64,000 nucleotides of DNA. Origin: Lachnospiraceae bacterium. Lineage in GTDB: Bacteria > Bacillota > Clostridia > Lachnospirales > Lachnospiraceae. The stretch is from positions 1-64,000 of the forward strand of contig JAFVAL010000040.1 in assembly GCA_017480565.1 (NCBI GenBank), written 5' to 3'. The notes under the pieces are model-generated. The model saw only the letters and a list, made by a program, of their open reading frames with translations. It ran no database searches and was not told the DNA's origin. Shown here piece by piece: positions 7,300-15,550 of this stretch (position 1 is its first letter; each line of letters starts with the position of its first letter). The position numbers were made by a program, and so were the translations under genes.

Positions 7300-9963
7300 T
7301 CACTCTTCAATCACAATATCTTCAAGCAAATCGCCCAGCTGGTTCATCCGCTGCACTCTCTCTCCCAGATACTCTTCCCGCAACTGTTTGCTCGCCGCAT
7401 TGACATCTTCTAACAGATCTCTGGCGGATAACAACAGGCAATCCTCGCCTCGGATAATGATCTGCTCAAGGCCGTCCGACGTCGCGATCGTCACATTGTA
7501 CTTGTGGCTGTTTTCGTGCGCAAATTTCTCGATATACTGATCGGCTGTCTCCGCTTCGGCGGTATAGACAACGTGGATATTGTGGTAATCGTAAAGCTCC
7601 GTTTTGTGTCCCTTCACCCGGTAAGCATCGTAGACCACAATCACATGCATGCCGCGGATGCCCTGATAATTGGACATGATCTCAAGCAGCCGCTCTCTGG
7701 CACCGTCCACGGTTGTCTCCGCAAGCGAGCGCAGCTCTTCCCACGCAAAGATAATGTTATAGCCGTCCACCAGCAGATAATCTTCCTTTTTCTCCGCGGG
7801 TTTGGCAGCCTTCCCGGACGATGTTCCGTAGCTTCTCGTGACAGGGCTCTCCTCGCGTCTTGTGCGGCGCACGACTCCGTTTTTCGGCCGTTTTCCGCCA
7901 CGGTTCGCACTTCCGGCCTGCGCCAGGATCTCATCAACCTCGCTCACACCAAGCCATTTGCCTTCGTCCCTCTGATAGGCCGGTACCGGCTCAAATTCCT
8001 GCATCTTTTTACGGGAAATGTCTTCGTCTCCTGGCAGTACCACGTGCAAATGTGCGTATCGCTCCACCTGCGTCCAGTCCACATAAAAGCCGGCCCCGTG
8101 CGCACAGAACACCGATCCAGTCGGATTTCTCGGGTCAAGTTCTGAATCATACCCCCGCGCGGCGACCACTTCCTCCGTATTATGACAAGGAGCATAGCCT
8201 TTTAACGTGACAAATAATTTCCCTGTTCCGTGCGAATACGCAGTCACGTCTGCCTGATAATCTCCCAGCGACGCCACCGGAACAGTGCCCGCCAACATCG
8301 CTCTGCCATGCTCCTGGTACGGTGCGCCAAACTGCCCGCCCATGCGCGTCAAATCATTCATCGCACGCCCGAGATTCTCCTCCGGAATGTCCAACTCAAA
8401 GGCATAGACCGGCTCAAGAAGCACGGAGATCGCACGTTTTAAGCCATGCCGCACCGCACGGTAGGTCGCCTGTCTGAAGTCTCCGCCTTCCGTGTGTTTT
8501 AGGTGCGCCCGCCCGGCCACCAGTGTGATCTTCATATCCGTAATCGCAGAGCCGGTGAGCACGCCGCGGTGCTCTTTCTCCGCAAGGTGTGTCAAAATCA
8601 GTCGCTGCCAGTTGCGGCTTAACAGATCTTCACTGCAAGCCGTCGCAAACGTCAGCCCACTCCCGGGTTTTCCGGGCTCCAAAAGAAGCTGCACCTCCGC
8701 GTAATGCCTGAGTGGCTCATAATGTCCGATTCCCACCATCGGTGCTGCAATCGTTTCTTTATAAACAATGCTTCCAGGTCCAAAGGCTACATCCACACCG
8801 AAGCGCTCCAGGATGACTTCATGCAACACTTCCAGCTGCACACGGCCCATCAGCGAGACCAGGATCTCCTGCGACTCCTCATTCCAGATCACAGAAAGCT
8901 TTGGATCCTCTTCCTCCAGCTCCCGCATCTTCGGCAGCATCACGAATGGCTCCACCCCTTCCGGGAAGAGCACTTGATAAGTAAGCACAGGCTCCAGCAC
9001 AGGCAGTAAGGCATCCTCTTCGTAGCCGCAGCCTTGCCCAGGATGCGTGTCAGAAAGCCCCGTCACCGCACAGATCATCCCCGGTACCGCCTCGGCCACT
9101 GCCTCATATTTGCGTCCCGAATAGACGCGGATCTGCTGCAATTTCTCTCCGTCCGTCCGCAGCGCATCCTTGACTTTTAGCCTCCCGCCGGTCACTTTCA
9201 GGTACGTCAGACGCTTGCCTTCCTCATCCCTCGCGATCTTGAAAATGCGTGCGCCAAAGGCCTCAGGATAAGTAGGCTGCCGCATCAGTTCATCCAAGGA
9301 AGCCAGCAATTCTTTCACGCCCTGCATTCGAAGCGCAGAGCCAAACAGGCACGGAAAGATGCCTCGCTTTTGAATTAGCGAAGCGATCGCTTCCGTATCG
9401 ATCACCGACGCGCCTTCCGACAAAAACCGATCAAGCAACGCTTCGTCCCCGCACATCGCAAGCGTCTCCGCGAATTCCTCCGTTCCTCGCGCGGCGAGAT
9501 CCACGCAGTTGATGCTGAGCTCCCTTCGCAGTTCGTGCAGCAAGGCCTGCCCGTCCGTCCCCGGCTGGTCCATTTTGTTGATGAAAATGAACACCGGCAC
9601 CTGATATTTCTCAAGAAGCATCCAGAGCGTCTTTGTGTGTCCCTGCACACCGTCCGCTCCGCTGATAATCAAAATCGCATAATCCAGCACCGAGAGGGTT
9701 CGCTCCATCTCCGCGGAAAAGTCCACGTGACCAGGAGTGTCCACCAGTGTCAGATGCGTCTCGCCAAACTCCAGCACCGCCATCTTGGAAAAAATGGTGA
9801 TGCCGCGCTCCCGCTCCAGCGCATTGTTGTCCAAAAAGGCGTCCTGGTTGTCCACACGTCCGGCCTTTCGGATCGTCCCGCTCTCGTAAAGCATCGCCTC
9901 GGAAAGCGTCGTCTTGCCGGCATCCACGTGCGCCAAAAGCCCTGCGCAAATGTACTTCTTCAT
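7300..9963 (-). CDS. TetM/TetO-like ribosomal-protection GTPase fused to an NYN (YacP/Rae1-type) nuclease domain
   Basis: This protein has 887 residues, whereas TetM-type factors have about 640. The G domain is complete: AHVDAGKT (11-18), RERGIT switch I (51-56), DTPGH (75-79) and NKMD (129-132). EF-G-like domains II-V follow (for example QLEVLHEVILERFGVDV and the PVYAFELDIPEENLGR domain). After a basic linker rich in Arg, Lys and Ser (about 690-724), an NYN domain fills 725-887. It has the acidic motifs LVDGYNIIFAW, VVYDAYRVKG, ETADQYIEK and ATSDG intact. In the known families TetM-like GTPases act at the ribosomal A site and Rae1/YacP cuts mRNA in the A site. The fusion therefore suggests a ribosome-directed mRNA cleavage or rescue factor. 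Tetracycline resistance is possible but unproven. Its start overlaps the tetR stop by 4 bp. Confidence 0.9.
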   Translation of the reverse strand: MKKYICAGLLAHVDAGKTTLSEAMLYESGTIRKAGRVDNQDAFLDNNALERERGITIFSKMAVLEFGETHLTLVDTPGHVDFSAEMERTLSVLDYAILIISGADGVQGHTKTLWMLLEKYQVPVFIFINKMDQPGTDGQALLHELRRELSINCVDLAARGTEEFAETLAMCGDEALLDRFLSEGASVIDTEAIASLIQKRGIFPCLFGSALRMQGVKELLASLDELMRQPTYPEAFGARIFKIARDEEGKRLTYLKVTGGRLKVKDALRTDGEKLQQIRVYSGRKYEAVAEAVPGMICAVTGLSDTHPGQGCGYEEDALLPVLEPVLTYQVLFPEGVEPFVMLPKMRELEEEDPKLSVIWNEESQEILVSLMGRVQLEVLHEVILERFGVDVAFGPGSIVYKETIAAPMVGIGHYEPLRHYAEVQLLLEPGKPGSGLTFATACSEDLLSRNWQRLILTHLAEKEHRGVLTGSAITDMKITLVAGRAHLKHTEGGDFRQATYRAVRHGLKRAISVLLEPVYAFELDIPEENLGRAMNDLTRMGGQFGAPYQEHGRAMLAGTVPVASLGDYQADVTAYSHGTGKLFVTLKGYAPCHNTEEVVAARGYDSELDPRNPTGSVFCAHGAGFYVDWTQVERYAHLHVVLPGDEDISRKKMQEFEPVPAYQRDEGKWLGVSEVDEILAQAGSANRGGKRPKNGVVRRTRREESPVTRSYGTSSGKAAKPAEKKEDYLLVDGYNIIFAWEELRSLAETTVDGARERLLEIMSNYQGIRGMHVIVVYDAYRVKGHKTELYDYHNIHVVYTAEAETADQYIEKFAHENSHKYNVTIATSDGLEQIIIRGEDCLLLSARDLLEDVNAASKQLREEYLGERVQRMNQLGDLLEDIVIEE

Positions 9964-10580
9964 AAAGGCGTCTCCTCATCGGCAAGCCCGTGCATCTCTC
10001 CGATCACCCGCAAAATCCGCTCCCTTGCCCCTGGAATCGCATCCACACGGAAGAAGTAAAGGGTCATGTTCATCCACACCGTCAACATCCGCTCGGGGAG
10101 CTCATTTGCATCGCCCTCGGTCTCGATAAAATCAAGCATAAACTGCACTATCATATCGGCGAGAATCTTCGCTTCCAGCTTCGTGAGCTTGCTCTCCTTG
10201 TGCAGATATCGCATGAAAAGGTCACTCATCTGCCCTTTTAAGTCCACATTTTCAGAACGGACCGACATCATTTGCCGCAGGTGTTTGCGGTGCTTCGTCA
10301 TAAAACCGCACATCGCTTCGTTGATCACGTTTAAGTCCCACACTTGGTCCCTGGCAAGCCCTTCGATCGTCTCCGTCATCTCCGTCAGATACCGCTCCTG
10401 GAGTTTTTCTAACACCGCATACTTGTCCGGAAAATGTTGATAAAACGTCGATCGGTTGATCATCGCTTCCTCTAAAATCTCCTGCACCGAGATCTTCTCA
10501 AGCGGCTTTCGCTCCATCAGCGCAAGCAACGCATTCGTGATATCCCGGTCCGTCCGTTCATATTGATTCACTCGTTTCAT
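9960..10580 (-). CDS. TetR/AcrR-family regulator
   Basis: This 206-residue protein has an N-terminal TetR helix-turn-helix (ITNALLALMERKPLEKISVQEI, then INRSTFYQHFPDKYAVLEKL) and an all-helical effector domain. Its stop overlaps the start of the GTPase-NYN gene (ATGA), so the two are translationally coupled and presumably co-regulated. The divergent intergenic region contains operator-like palindromes, consistent with control of itself and of the esterase gene. Confidence 0.9.
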   Translation of the reverse strand: MKRVNQYERTDRDITNALLALMERKPLEKISVQEILEEAMINRSTFYQHFPDKYAVLEKLQERYLTEMTETIEGLARDQVWDLNVINEAMCGFMTKHRKHLRQMMSVRSENVDLKGQMSDLFMRYLHKESKLTKLEAKILADMIVQFMLDFIETEGDANELPERMLTVWMNMTLYFFRVDAIPGARERILRVIGEMHGLADEETPL

Positions 10581-10634
10581 CGTTCGTTTCCTCTCAAAAA
10601 ACGTGTTCTCTCATCCAACACTTTGTTTTATTAT

Positions 10635-10716
10635 CGCATAATTTGCACCTCTTGTCCAGTCAAAAGACTTTTGCCCTTCTTTGATGTTTGTGCAAATAAA
10701 AAAAGCCCTTTATGAT
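10635..10716. promoter_or_regulatory. divergent promoters and putative TetR operator
   Basis: The minus promoter reads TTGACT (10663-10658), a 17-bp spacer and TATGCG (10640-10635). The plus promoter reads TTGTGC (10688-10693), a 17-bp spacer and TATGAT (10711-10716). An inverted repeat ATTTGCAC (10641-10648) / GTGCAAAT (10690-10697) touches both promoters, and a 13-bp palindrome CAAAAGACTTTTG (10661-10673) overlaps the minus -35. These are likely regulator sites; binding is inferred. Confidence 0.5.
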
Positions 10717-10769
10717 AAACACAACGAAACAAACAACAACTTCCAAACCAAGAAAGAGAGGATATAAAA

Positions 10770-11672
10770 ATGGCAAGTGCACAGATGGAACAGTTAAAAC
10801 AGGTGATGAAGCAGATGATGGCAATCGGATTTGCCCCGAAGTTTGACGGAGAGATCGATCCGATCCAGTTAAGAAATGTGATCCAGAACGCCCAGGCGCA
10901 TATGGCTTTAGAGCCCGGTGTGACTTATGAGTCCTGCACCCTGGCAGGCATCGAATGTGAGTGTAATATGCCTGAAAATGCGCGCGACGACGCGATTATT
11001 TTCTACATTCACGGAGGCGGCTTAATCTGCGGAACAGCAGAGACCAGCAGGGGCTATGCAGGGATGTTGGCAGGTGAGAGTCATTTCCCGGTTTACACCT
11101 GCACCTATCGTCTCGCACCAGAAGATCCATTCCCCGCTGGCGTTGATGACTGTTATGCGGTATACTGTGAATTGGTAAAGCTTTATCCCGGCAAGCCCAT
11201 TTTCTTAATCGGTGAGAGCGGCGGCGCTTATCTTTCCATCACAACCGCGATGAAGGCCCGCGACGAAAAGAATGTTCTGCCGGCAGGCATCGTTCCTTAC
11301 TCTCCTCCGGTGGATTTCTCCGGTAAGCTGGACCGCAATTTCCCGGGCAACAAAGACTTTACCGTCACGCCTGACGGACTTAAGTGGCTGCGCTTTTACT
11401 ACTGCAAGGAAGAGGAAGTCACCAACCCTTATGTCTCCCCCATCTACGCAGATCTGACGGGCATGCCTCCGATGCTTCTTGCCTGGGATGAGTCCGAGAG
11501 CCTTGCGGTTGACAGTGAGGCGCTGCGCCACAAAGCACAGGCGGCAGGTGTCGAAGTCGTCTGGAAATCTTACCCGGATTGCTTCCATGCCTTTGCAACG
11601 ACCGGCCGCGGCACCCCGGAAAGCTACGAGATCATGAAGGATACCATTGCTTTCTTTGAGAAGCACATTTAA
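10770..11672 (+). CDS. alpha/beta-hydrolase esterase (HSL family)
   Basis: This 300-residue cytoplasmic protein has the hormone-sensitive-lipase oxyanion motif HGGG (81-84), nucleophile GESGG (Ser150), the acid in LLAWDESE and the His in DCFHAF. Such esterases remove acetyl or other short acyl groups, for instance from sugars or xylo-oligosaccharides. The gene ends 22 bp before a GH43 enzyme, which supports a role in deacylating a glycan. An RBS (GAGAGG) precedes the start. Confidence 0.88.
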   Translation: MASAQMEQLKQVMKQMMAIGFAPKFDGEIDPIQLRNVIQNAQAHMALEPGVTYESCTLAGIECECNMPENARDDAIIFYIHGGGLICGTAETSRGYAGMLAGESHFPVYTCTYRLAPEDPFPAGVDDCYAVYCELVKLYPGKPIFLIGESGGAYLSITTAMKARDEKNVLPAGIVPYSPPVDFSGKLDRNFPGNKDFTVTPDGLKWLRFYYCKEEEVTNPYVSPIYADLTGMPPMLLAWDESESLAVDSEALRHKAQAAGVEVVWKSYPDCFHAFATTGRGTPESYEIMKDTIAFFEKHI

Positions 11673-11694
11673 GTACAATCAAAAGGAGTCCACC

Positions 11695-13467
11695 ATGAAG
11701 CTGCTTTGCAACCCCTTAAACATCGAATACAAATATCAGTTTTGTCAGAATGCAGACGGACATCTCTCCGTTAACCGCGAGGCTGCAGACCCTTCTCTGG
11801 TGTTATTTCATGGAACTTATTTTCTTTACCCTTCCATGACGCTCGGCTTCTGGTGGTCAAATGATCTTGCCGACTGGCACTATCATGCTACGCCAAACCT
11901 TCCCACTTACGACTACGCACCGGACGTGCGCGTGGTCGGAGATTGGCTTTATTTCTGCGCTTCCAGCCACGAGCACGGCGTGCATTACCGCACGAAAGAT
12001 CCCTTCTCCGATACTTACGAGAAGATCGAAGGCACCTTCCCGTTCTGGGATCCGAATCTGTTTGAGGACGAGGACGGCCGCGTGTATTTTTACTGGGGAT
12101 CTTCCCCGAGAGAGCCCATCTACGGCATTGAACTCGATCCCGAGACGATGCAGCCACTTTGCGAGCGCGTGCCCCTCTTTGCAAATAATGAGGACGTGAT
12201 GGGCTTTGAACGTAGAGGCGAAGATCATGTGCCCGCAAGAAGCGCTGCAGAAAAACAGGCCATCCTTGCGAATCTTGAAACGCAGGAGATCGATCCGCTG
12301 CGCAAGCAGATGGCCATCGATTACATCATGGATCATGGGTACATCGAAGGTGCGTGGATGACCAAGCACGACGGCATCTATTATCTGCAGTACGGTGCAG
12401 CCGGTGCACAGTTTAACATCTATGGTGATGGTGTGTATGTCAGCCGTTCTCCGCTGGGTCCATTTGCACCCGCCAAAAATAATCCGTTTTCCTATAAGCC
12501 TGGCGGATTTCTACCCGGCGCAGGGCACGGTTCTACCCTGACCGACCGCGAAGGTACTGGCTGGCACATTTCCACGATGCGCATCAGCATCAATCACGTG
12601 TTTGAACGTAGGCTTGGTCTCTGGCCGACAACCTGGGACGCAGATGGGGAGATGGCCTGCAACCAACGCTATGGCGATTGGCCCTACACCCTGGAACAAT
12701 TCCGCAAAGATCCCTGGGCGGAGCCACAGTGGATGCTCCTAAGCTATGGAAAGACCGTGACGGCTTCCTCCGAGACAGAGGATTGCCCTGTAAAAAACGC
12801 AATCGATGAAAATGTGCGCAGCTGGTGGAAGGCTGCTACAAACAAGCCAGGAGAGTGGCTTTGCCTCGATCTGGGAAATGTATTCGATGTGCGTGCGGTC
12901 CAGATCAACCTTGCGGACGATCAACCGGACGTTTCTCTTCCAGACGGCACGAAGCTCACAGGGGACATTTACGATTCTCGCTGGATTGATCCGATCTCTC
13001 AGCCGGTTCGCTGGATTTTGGAGGGCTCTCTTGACGGAGAAACCTGGAGTGTGATCAAGGACAACAGCAACTCTGAGCGAGATCTCTCCCACGACTTTGT
13101 GGACCTCTCCGAAGGAAGGCAACTTCGTTACTTGAAACTTACGATGCTCTCCGTACCTTACGGGCAAAAGCCATGCATCTCCGGCCTTCGCGTCTTTGGT
13201 CTTGGCAAATGTGATCTGCCGGAGAAAGCGATCCCTGCAAGCCATCACTGGGACGGTGATCTCGATGCCTACCTTTCCTGGGAAGGCAACGCCTTAGGCT
13301 ATGTGGTCTGCTTTGGCTACGCGCCGAACAAGCTTTATCACAGCTATATGACTTTTGAAAAGAATGTTCATCTGGGCGGACTCATCAAAGGACAGGAACT
13401 TTATATCAGAATTGACAGCTTCAACGAAGCCGGAATCACACATGGAGATGTGTGGAAATGTGACTAA
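11695..13467 (+). CDS. GH43 glycosidase with CBM32 (F5/8-type) domain
   Basis: This 590-residue protein starts at MKLLCNPLNIEYKYQF behind AAAGGAG. The N-terminal five-bladed propeller carries GH43-type segments (REAADPSLVLFHGTYFLYPS, YDYAPDVRVVGDWLYF, FWDPNLFEDEDGRVYFYWG, IEGAWMTKHDGIYYLQY). A discoidin-like CBM32 follows (about 360-510: VTASSETEDCPVKNAID, WLCLDLGNVFDVRAVQIN), then an FN3-like end. GH43 covers beta-xylosidases and alpha-arabinofuranosidases; specificity is not visible. There is no signal peptide, so it acts inside the cell on imported oligosaccharides. It is a clear paralogue of the gene at 42282. Confidence 0.9.
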   Translation: MKLLCNPLNIEYKYQFCQNADGHLSVNREAADPSLVLFHGTYFLYPSMTLGFWWSNDLADWHYHATPNLPTYDYAPDVRVVGDWLYFCASSHEHGVHYRTKDPFSDTYEKIEGTFPFWDPNLFEDEDGRVYFYWGSSPREPIYGIELDPETMQPLCERVPLFANNEDVMGFERRGEDHVPARSAAEKQAILANLETQEIDPLRKQMAIDYIMDHGYIEGAWMTKHDGIYYLQYGAAGAQFNIYGDGVYVSRSPLGPFAPAKNNPFSYKPGGFLPGAGHGSTLTDREGTGWHISTMRISINHVFERRLGLWPTTWDADGEMACNQRYGDWPYTLEQFRKDPWAEPQWMLLSYGKTVTASSETEDCPVKNAIDENVRSWWKAATNKPGEWLCLDLGNVFDVRAVQINLADDQPDVSLPDGTKLTGDIYDSRWIDPISQPVRWILEGSLDGETWSVIKDNSNSERDLSHDFVDLSEGRQLRYLKLTMLSVPYGQKPCISGLRVFGLGKCDLPEKAIPASHHWDGDLDAYLSWEGNALGYVVCFGYAPNKLYHSYMTFEKNVHLGGLIKGQELYIRIDSFNEAGITHGDVWKCD

Positions 13468-13472
13468 ACGAA

Positions 13473-13496
13473 AGGCCGGGGCATCCGCTCCGGCCT
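13473..13496 (+). terminator. terminator between convergent GH43 and hipBA-like genes
   Basis: AGGCCGG / CCGGCCT stem with a 10-nt loop directly after the GH43 stop. Only a weak T-rich tail follows on the plus strand. Confidence 0.65.
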
Positions 13497-13542
13497 GATT
13501 GATTCTTCCCAACCTCTTTTTTATAGCGTCTCTCATCTATCT

Positions 13543-14925
13543 TTACGCTCTCGGCAGTGCAAGCAGCTGCCGCACCCTTCTCTGGATCTGTTCCTCAATC
13601 GCAGAGAGCCGTTCCTCTGGCAGATTGATCTGCGGGTGTCTTGTAAAATGAAATCCGATCAGTCTTCTTAATTGATTACGCTGCACTGGACCCATCACTT
13701 CTTTGCAAATGGCTTCAAAGGATACCCTGTACGGATTCGATCTTGTCTTTGCATAGGCAGGCAAATCTTCAAAATCATCTGCCATCGCATAATTAAACAA
13801 CGAAAGTCCGTGATCAAACAAAGGTGCAGGCCCTAAAACCTTTCCGGTGTGACTGTCTCTTAGAACACCGAAATTTCCAAAATGCCGATCTTCGTTATAA
13901 ATCACAGCATCGAAGACAAGCATGCTTCGCATCTCCTGCCCTGCTTCCTCACTGATGCCACGGTAGTATGCAAGACAAGCCGGAATGCCTCCTTCTCTCA
14001 CGATGCGCCCGATCGGGACATAAGACACATCCTTACTGGTAAAAAGCTTGCATTTGGAAGCCAGAATGTCTTTCCAGTTCTCCAGATCATAATGCACCAC
14101 AGAAAGGCCCATCCTCTCCGCTACCTGACAGGCATAAAACTCACTGTAGGGCTCTTTCCCGGCATTTGCCGCACCTTCCGTTCCACCCTTATAAAGGTAG
14201 ATCCCGTCCCCTTCGATCAAACGCCACGCCTTCCTTAGCATTCCCTGCGTGGTCAGCTCCGGAGAAGTGGAAAAAGCTTCTTTGCTCTGCCCCACACCCG
14301 TATAAGCAACCAGCGACAACATTTGCGAAAAACGATTCTCATAGAGGTTATACTGCGCAAATGTTCCCGAGAACCCTTCCGGTACCACCCAGTAACTGTC
14401 GTTGAGTGACAAGCCTTTGCAGACATCGATAATCCCCTTGATATCATTCGCCGACAAGCCCAGTGTCTTTAAAATCTCGTCTACAAATGCACGATTTTTC
14501 GGGATCACGCGATGTTTCAGCCAATCGAGAATCCCCTCATCCGTTACTTTTAAGTCAAGCGGAAACAGTTCCTTCTTCTCTTCCTTAACAGAAAGCAGAT
14601 GCACCTTCAGGCCCGCGAGGCCTTCCTCCGCCATCGAAAATGTCAATAATTCTTCGTCAAACAACCGCAAACTGTAGCGTTCCAGACCCGCTTCGTTCTT
14701 CTCCACAAACGCCACCTCCACATCCATATCAAGCGCATCAGAAATCTTCAGCAGCATATCCAGAGAAATGTTCTGGCTGCCGCTTTCAATGCGGCAGATG
14801 TTGGAACGCTTCGTCCCGATCCGCTCTGCAAGCTCCTGTTGAGAGATTCCTTTTTCCAAGCGCGCTGCTGTCAGCTCGGAAATAATTCTCTGCCTGGCAA
14901 ATGTATAAGAAATACTGTCCTTCAT
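13543..14925 (-). CDS. single-chain HipB-HipA type protein: XRE HTH fused to HipA-like kinase
   Basis: This protein of about 460 residues has a Cro/C1-type helix-turn-helix at its N terminus (EKGISQQELAERIGTKRSNICRIESG). A HipA/CtkA-like kinase fold follows, with the catalytic segment NEDRHFGNFGVLRD (Asp about 347) and the metal-binding PLFDHGLSLF. HipA kinases phosphorylate aminoacyl-tRNA synthetases or other proteins, and HipB is normally a separate antitoxin and repressor. Here both functions appear on one chain. The ATG at 14925 is preferred over a GTG three codons upstream. Its promoter is covered by a 28-bp palindrome, implying self-repression. Confidence 0.85.
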   Translation of the reverse strand: MKDSISYTFARQRIISELTAARLEKGISQQELAERIGTKRSNICRIESGSQNISLDMLLKISDALDMDVEVAFVEKNEAGLERYSLRLFDEELLTFSMAEEGLAGLKVHLLSVKEEKKELFPLDLKVTDEGILDWLKHRVIPKNRAFVDEILKTLGLSANDIKGIIDVCKGLSLNDSYWVVPEGFSGTFAQYNLYENRFSQMLSLVAYTGVGQSKEAFSTSPELTTQGMLRKAWRLIEGDGIYLYKGGTEGAANAGKEPYSEFYACQVAERMGLSVVHYDLENWKDILASKCKLFTSKDVSYVPIGRIVREGGIPACLAYYRGISEEAGQEMRSMLVFDAVIYNEDRHFGNFGVLRDSHTGKVLGPAPLFDHGLSLFNYAMADDFEDLPAYAKTRSNPYRVSFEAICKEVMGPVQRNQLRRLIGFHFTRHPQINLPEERLSAIEEQIQRRVRQLLALPRA

Positions 14926-14955
14926 GATGATCACCGATGTTCTATAGACTATAAA

Positions 14956-14983
14956 AGGATGTTATCATATATGATAACATCCT
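14956..14983. promoter_or_regulatory. 28-bp perfect palindromic operator over the hipBA-like promoter
   Basis: AGGATGTTATCATA is followed by its exact reverse complement with no gap. A consensus -35 TTGACA ends immediately next to it (minus strand, about 14989-14984). The spacer and -10 fall within the palindrome. This is the arrangement expected for an autorepressor; the N-terminal HTH of the adjacent gene is the obvious binder. Confidence 0.75.
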
Positions 14984-15009
14984 GTCAATACGAATATAAT
15001 TGTTCCATT

Positions 15010-15498
15010 CTATTGTCTATGATCTCTTACACTCAAGATTTCCTTCAGCGGAAACAGTTTGTAACTGCAGGTTTCCTCATCTACAGATGAAATTCCCTGC
15101 TCATTGGGATGTACCGAAACGTCATACGAATCATCCAGTTCCAGAACCACTTCGCTCGATAAAAGCGGTGCTGCATCAGCATCGTAGAGAATCAGCAGCT
15201 TTTTCCCGTACCAACCTCCTGCGGAACAAATGCCCTGCTTTATGCCAAGCTTATGATGCCCGAAAAGGTCTTTGAGCTTGTCCATCTCTTCATCCGGAAT
15301 ACTGCCGTCATCATCTCTCACAAAATGCGCGTCTGCGGGTATCGAAGACCCCACCTTCATTTCGTCCTTGAGCTCGTAATAGCCTTCTGCCACATTCCCA
15401 TTCTCCGATTTCGGCCAGAGGGAGTCACGGAAAATAACACAAAGGAGAACAACTGCTGCGATTGCAGCAAGAATGATGATTACTCTTTTTTGTTTCAT
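15010..15498 (-). CDS. membrane-anchored hypothetical protein
   Basis: This 162-residue protein has one N-terminal membrane helix (VIIILAAIAAVVLLCVIF) and a small extracytoplasmic domain, with the segment AGGWYGKKLLILYD. No family is recognised. It is preceded by GAGAGAAA. Its gene lies downstream of a secreted papain-like protein gene in the same orientation. Confidence 0.65.
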   Translation of the reverse strand: MKQKRVIIILAAIAAVVLLCVIFRDSLWPKSENGNVAEGYYELKDEMKVGSSIPADAHFVRDDDGSIPDEEMDKLKDLFGHHKLGIKQGICSAGGWYGKKLLILYDADAAPLLSSEVVLELDDSYDVSVHPNEQGISSVDEETCSYKLFPLKEILSVRDHRQ

Positions 15499-15550
15499 TT
15501 TCTCTCGTACCTCTCGACATTACAGCGTTAAAACATCAAAACCTGATCCA

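Noticed and set aside
7300..9963. Calling this a tetracycline resistance gene
   Set aside because: The family resemblance is clear, but resistance depends on domain IV loop residues and expression that I cannot verify; the fused nuclease points to another or additional role.
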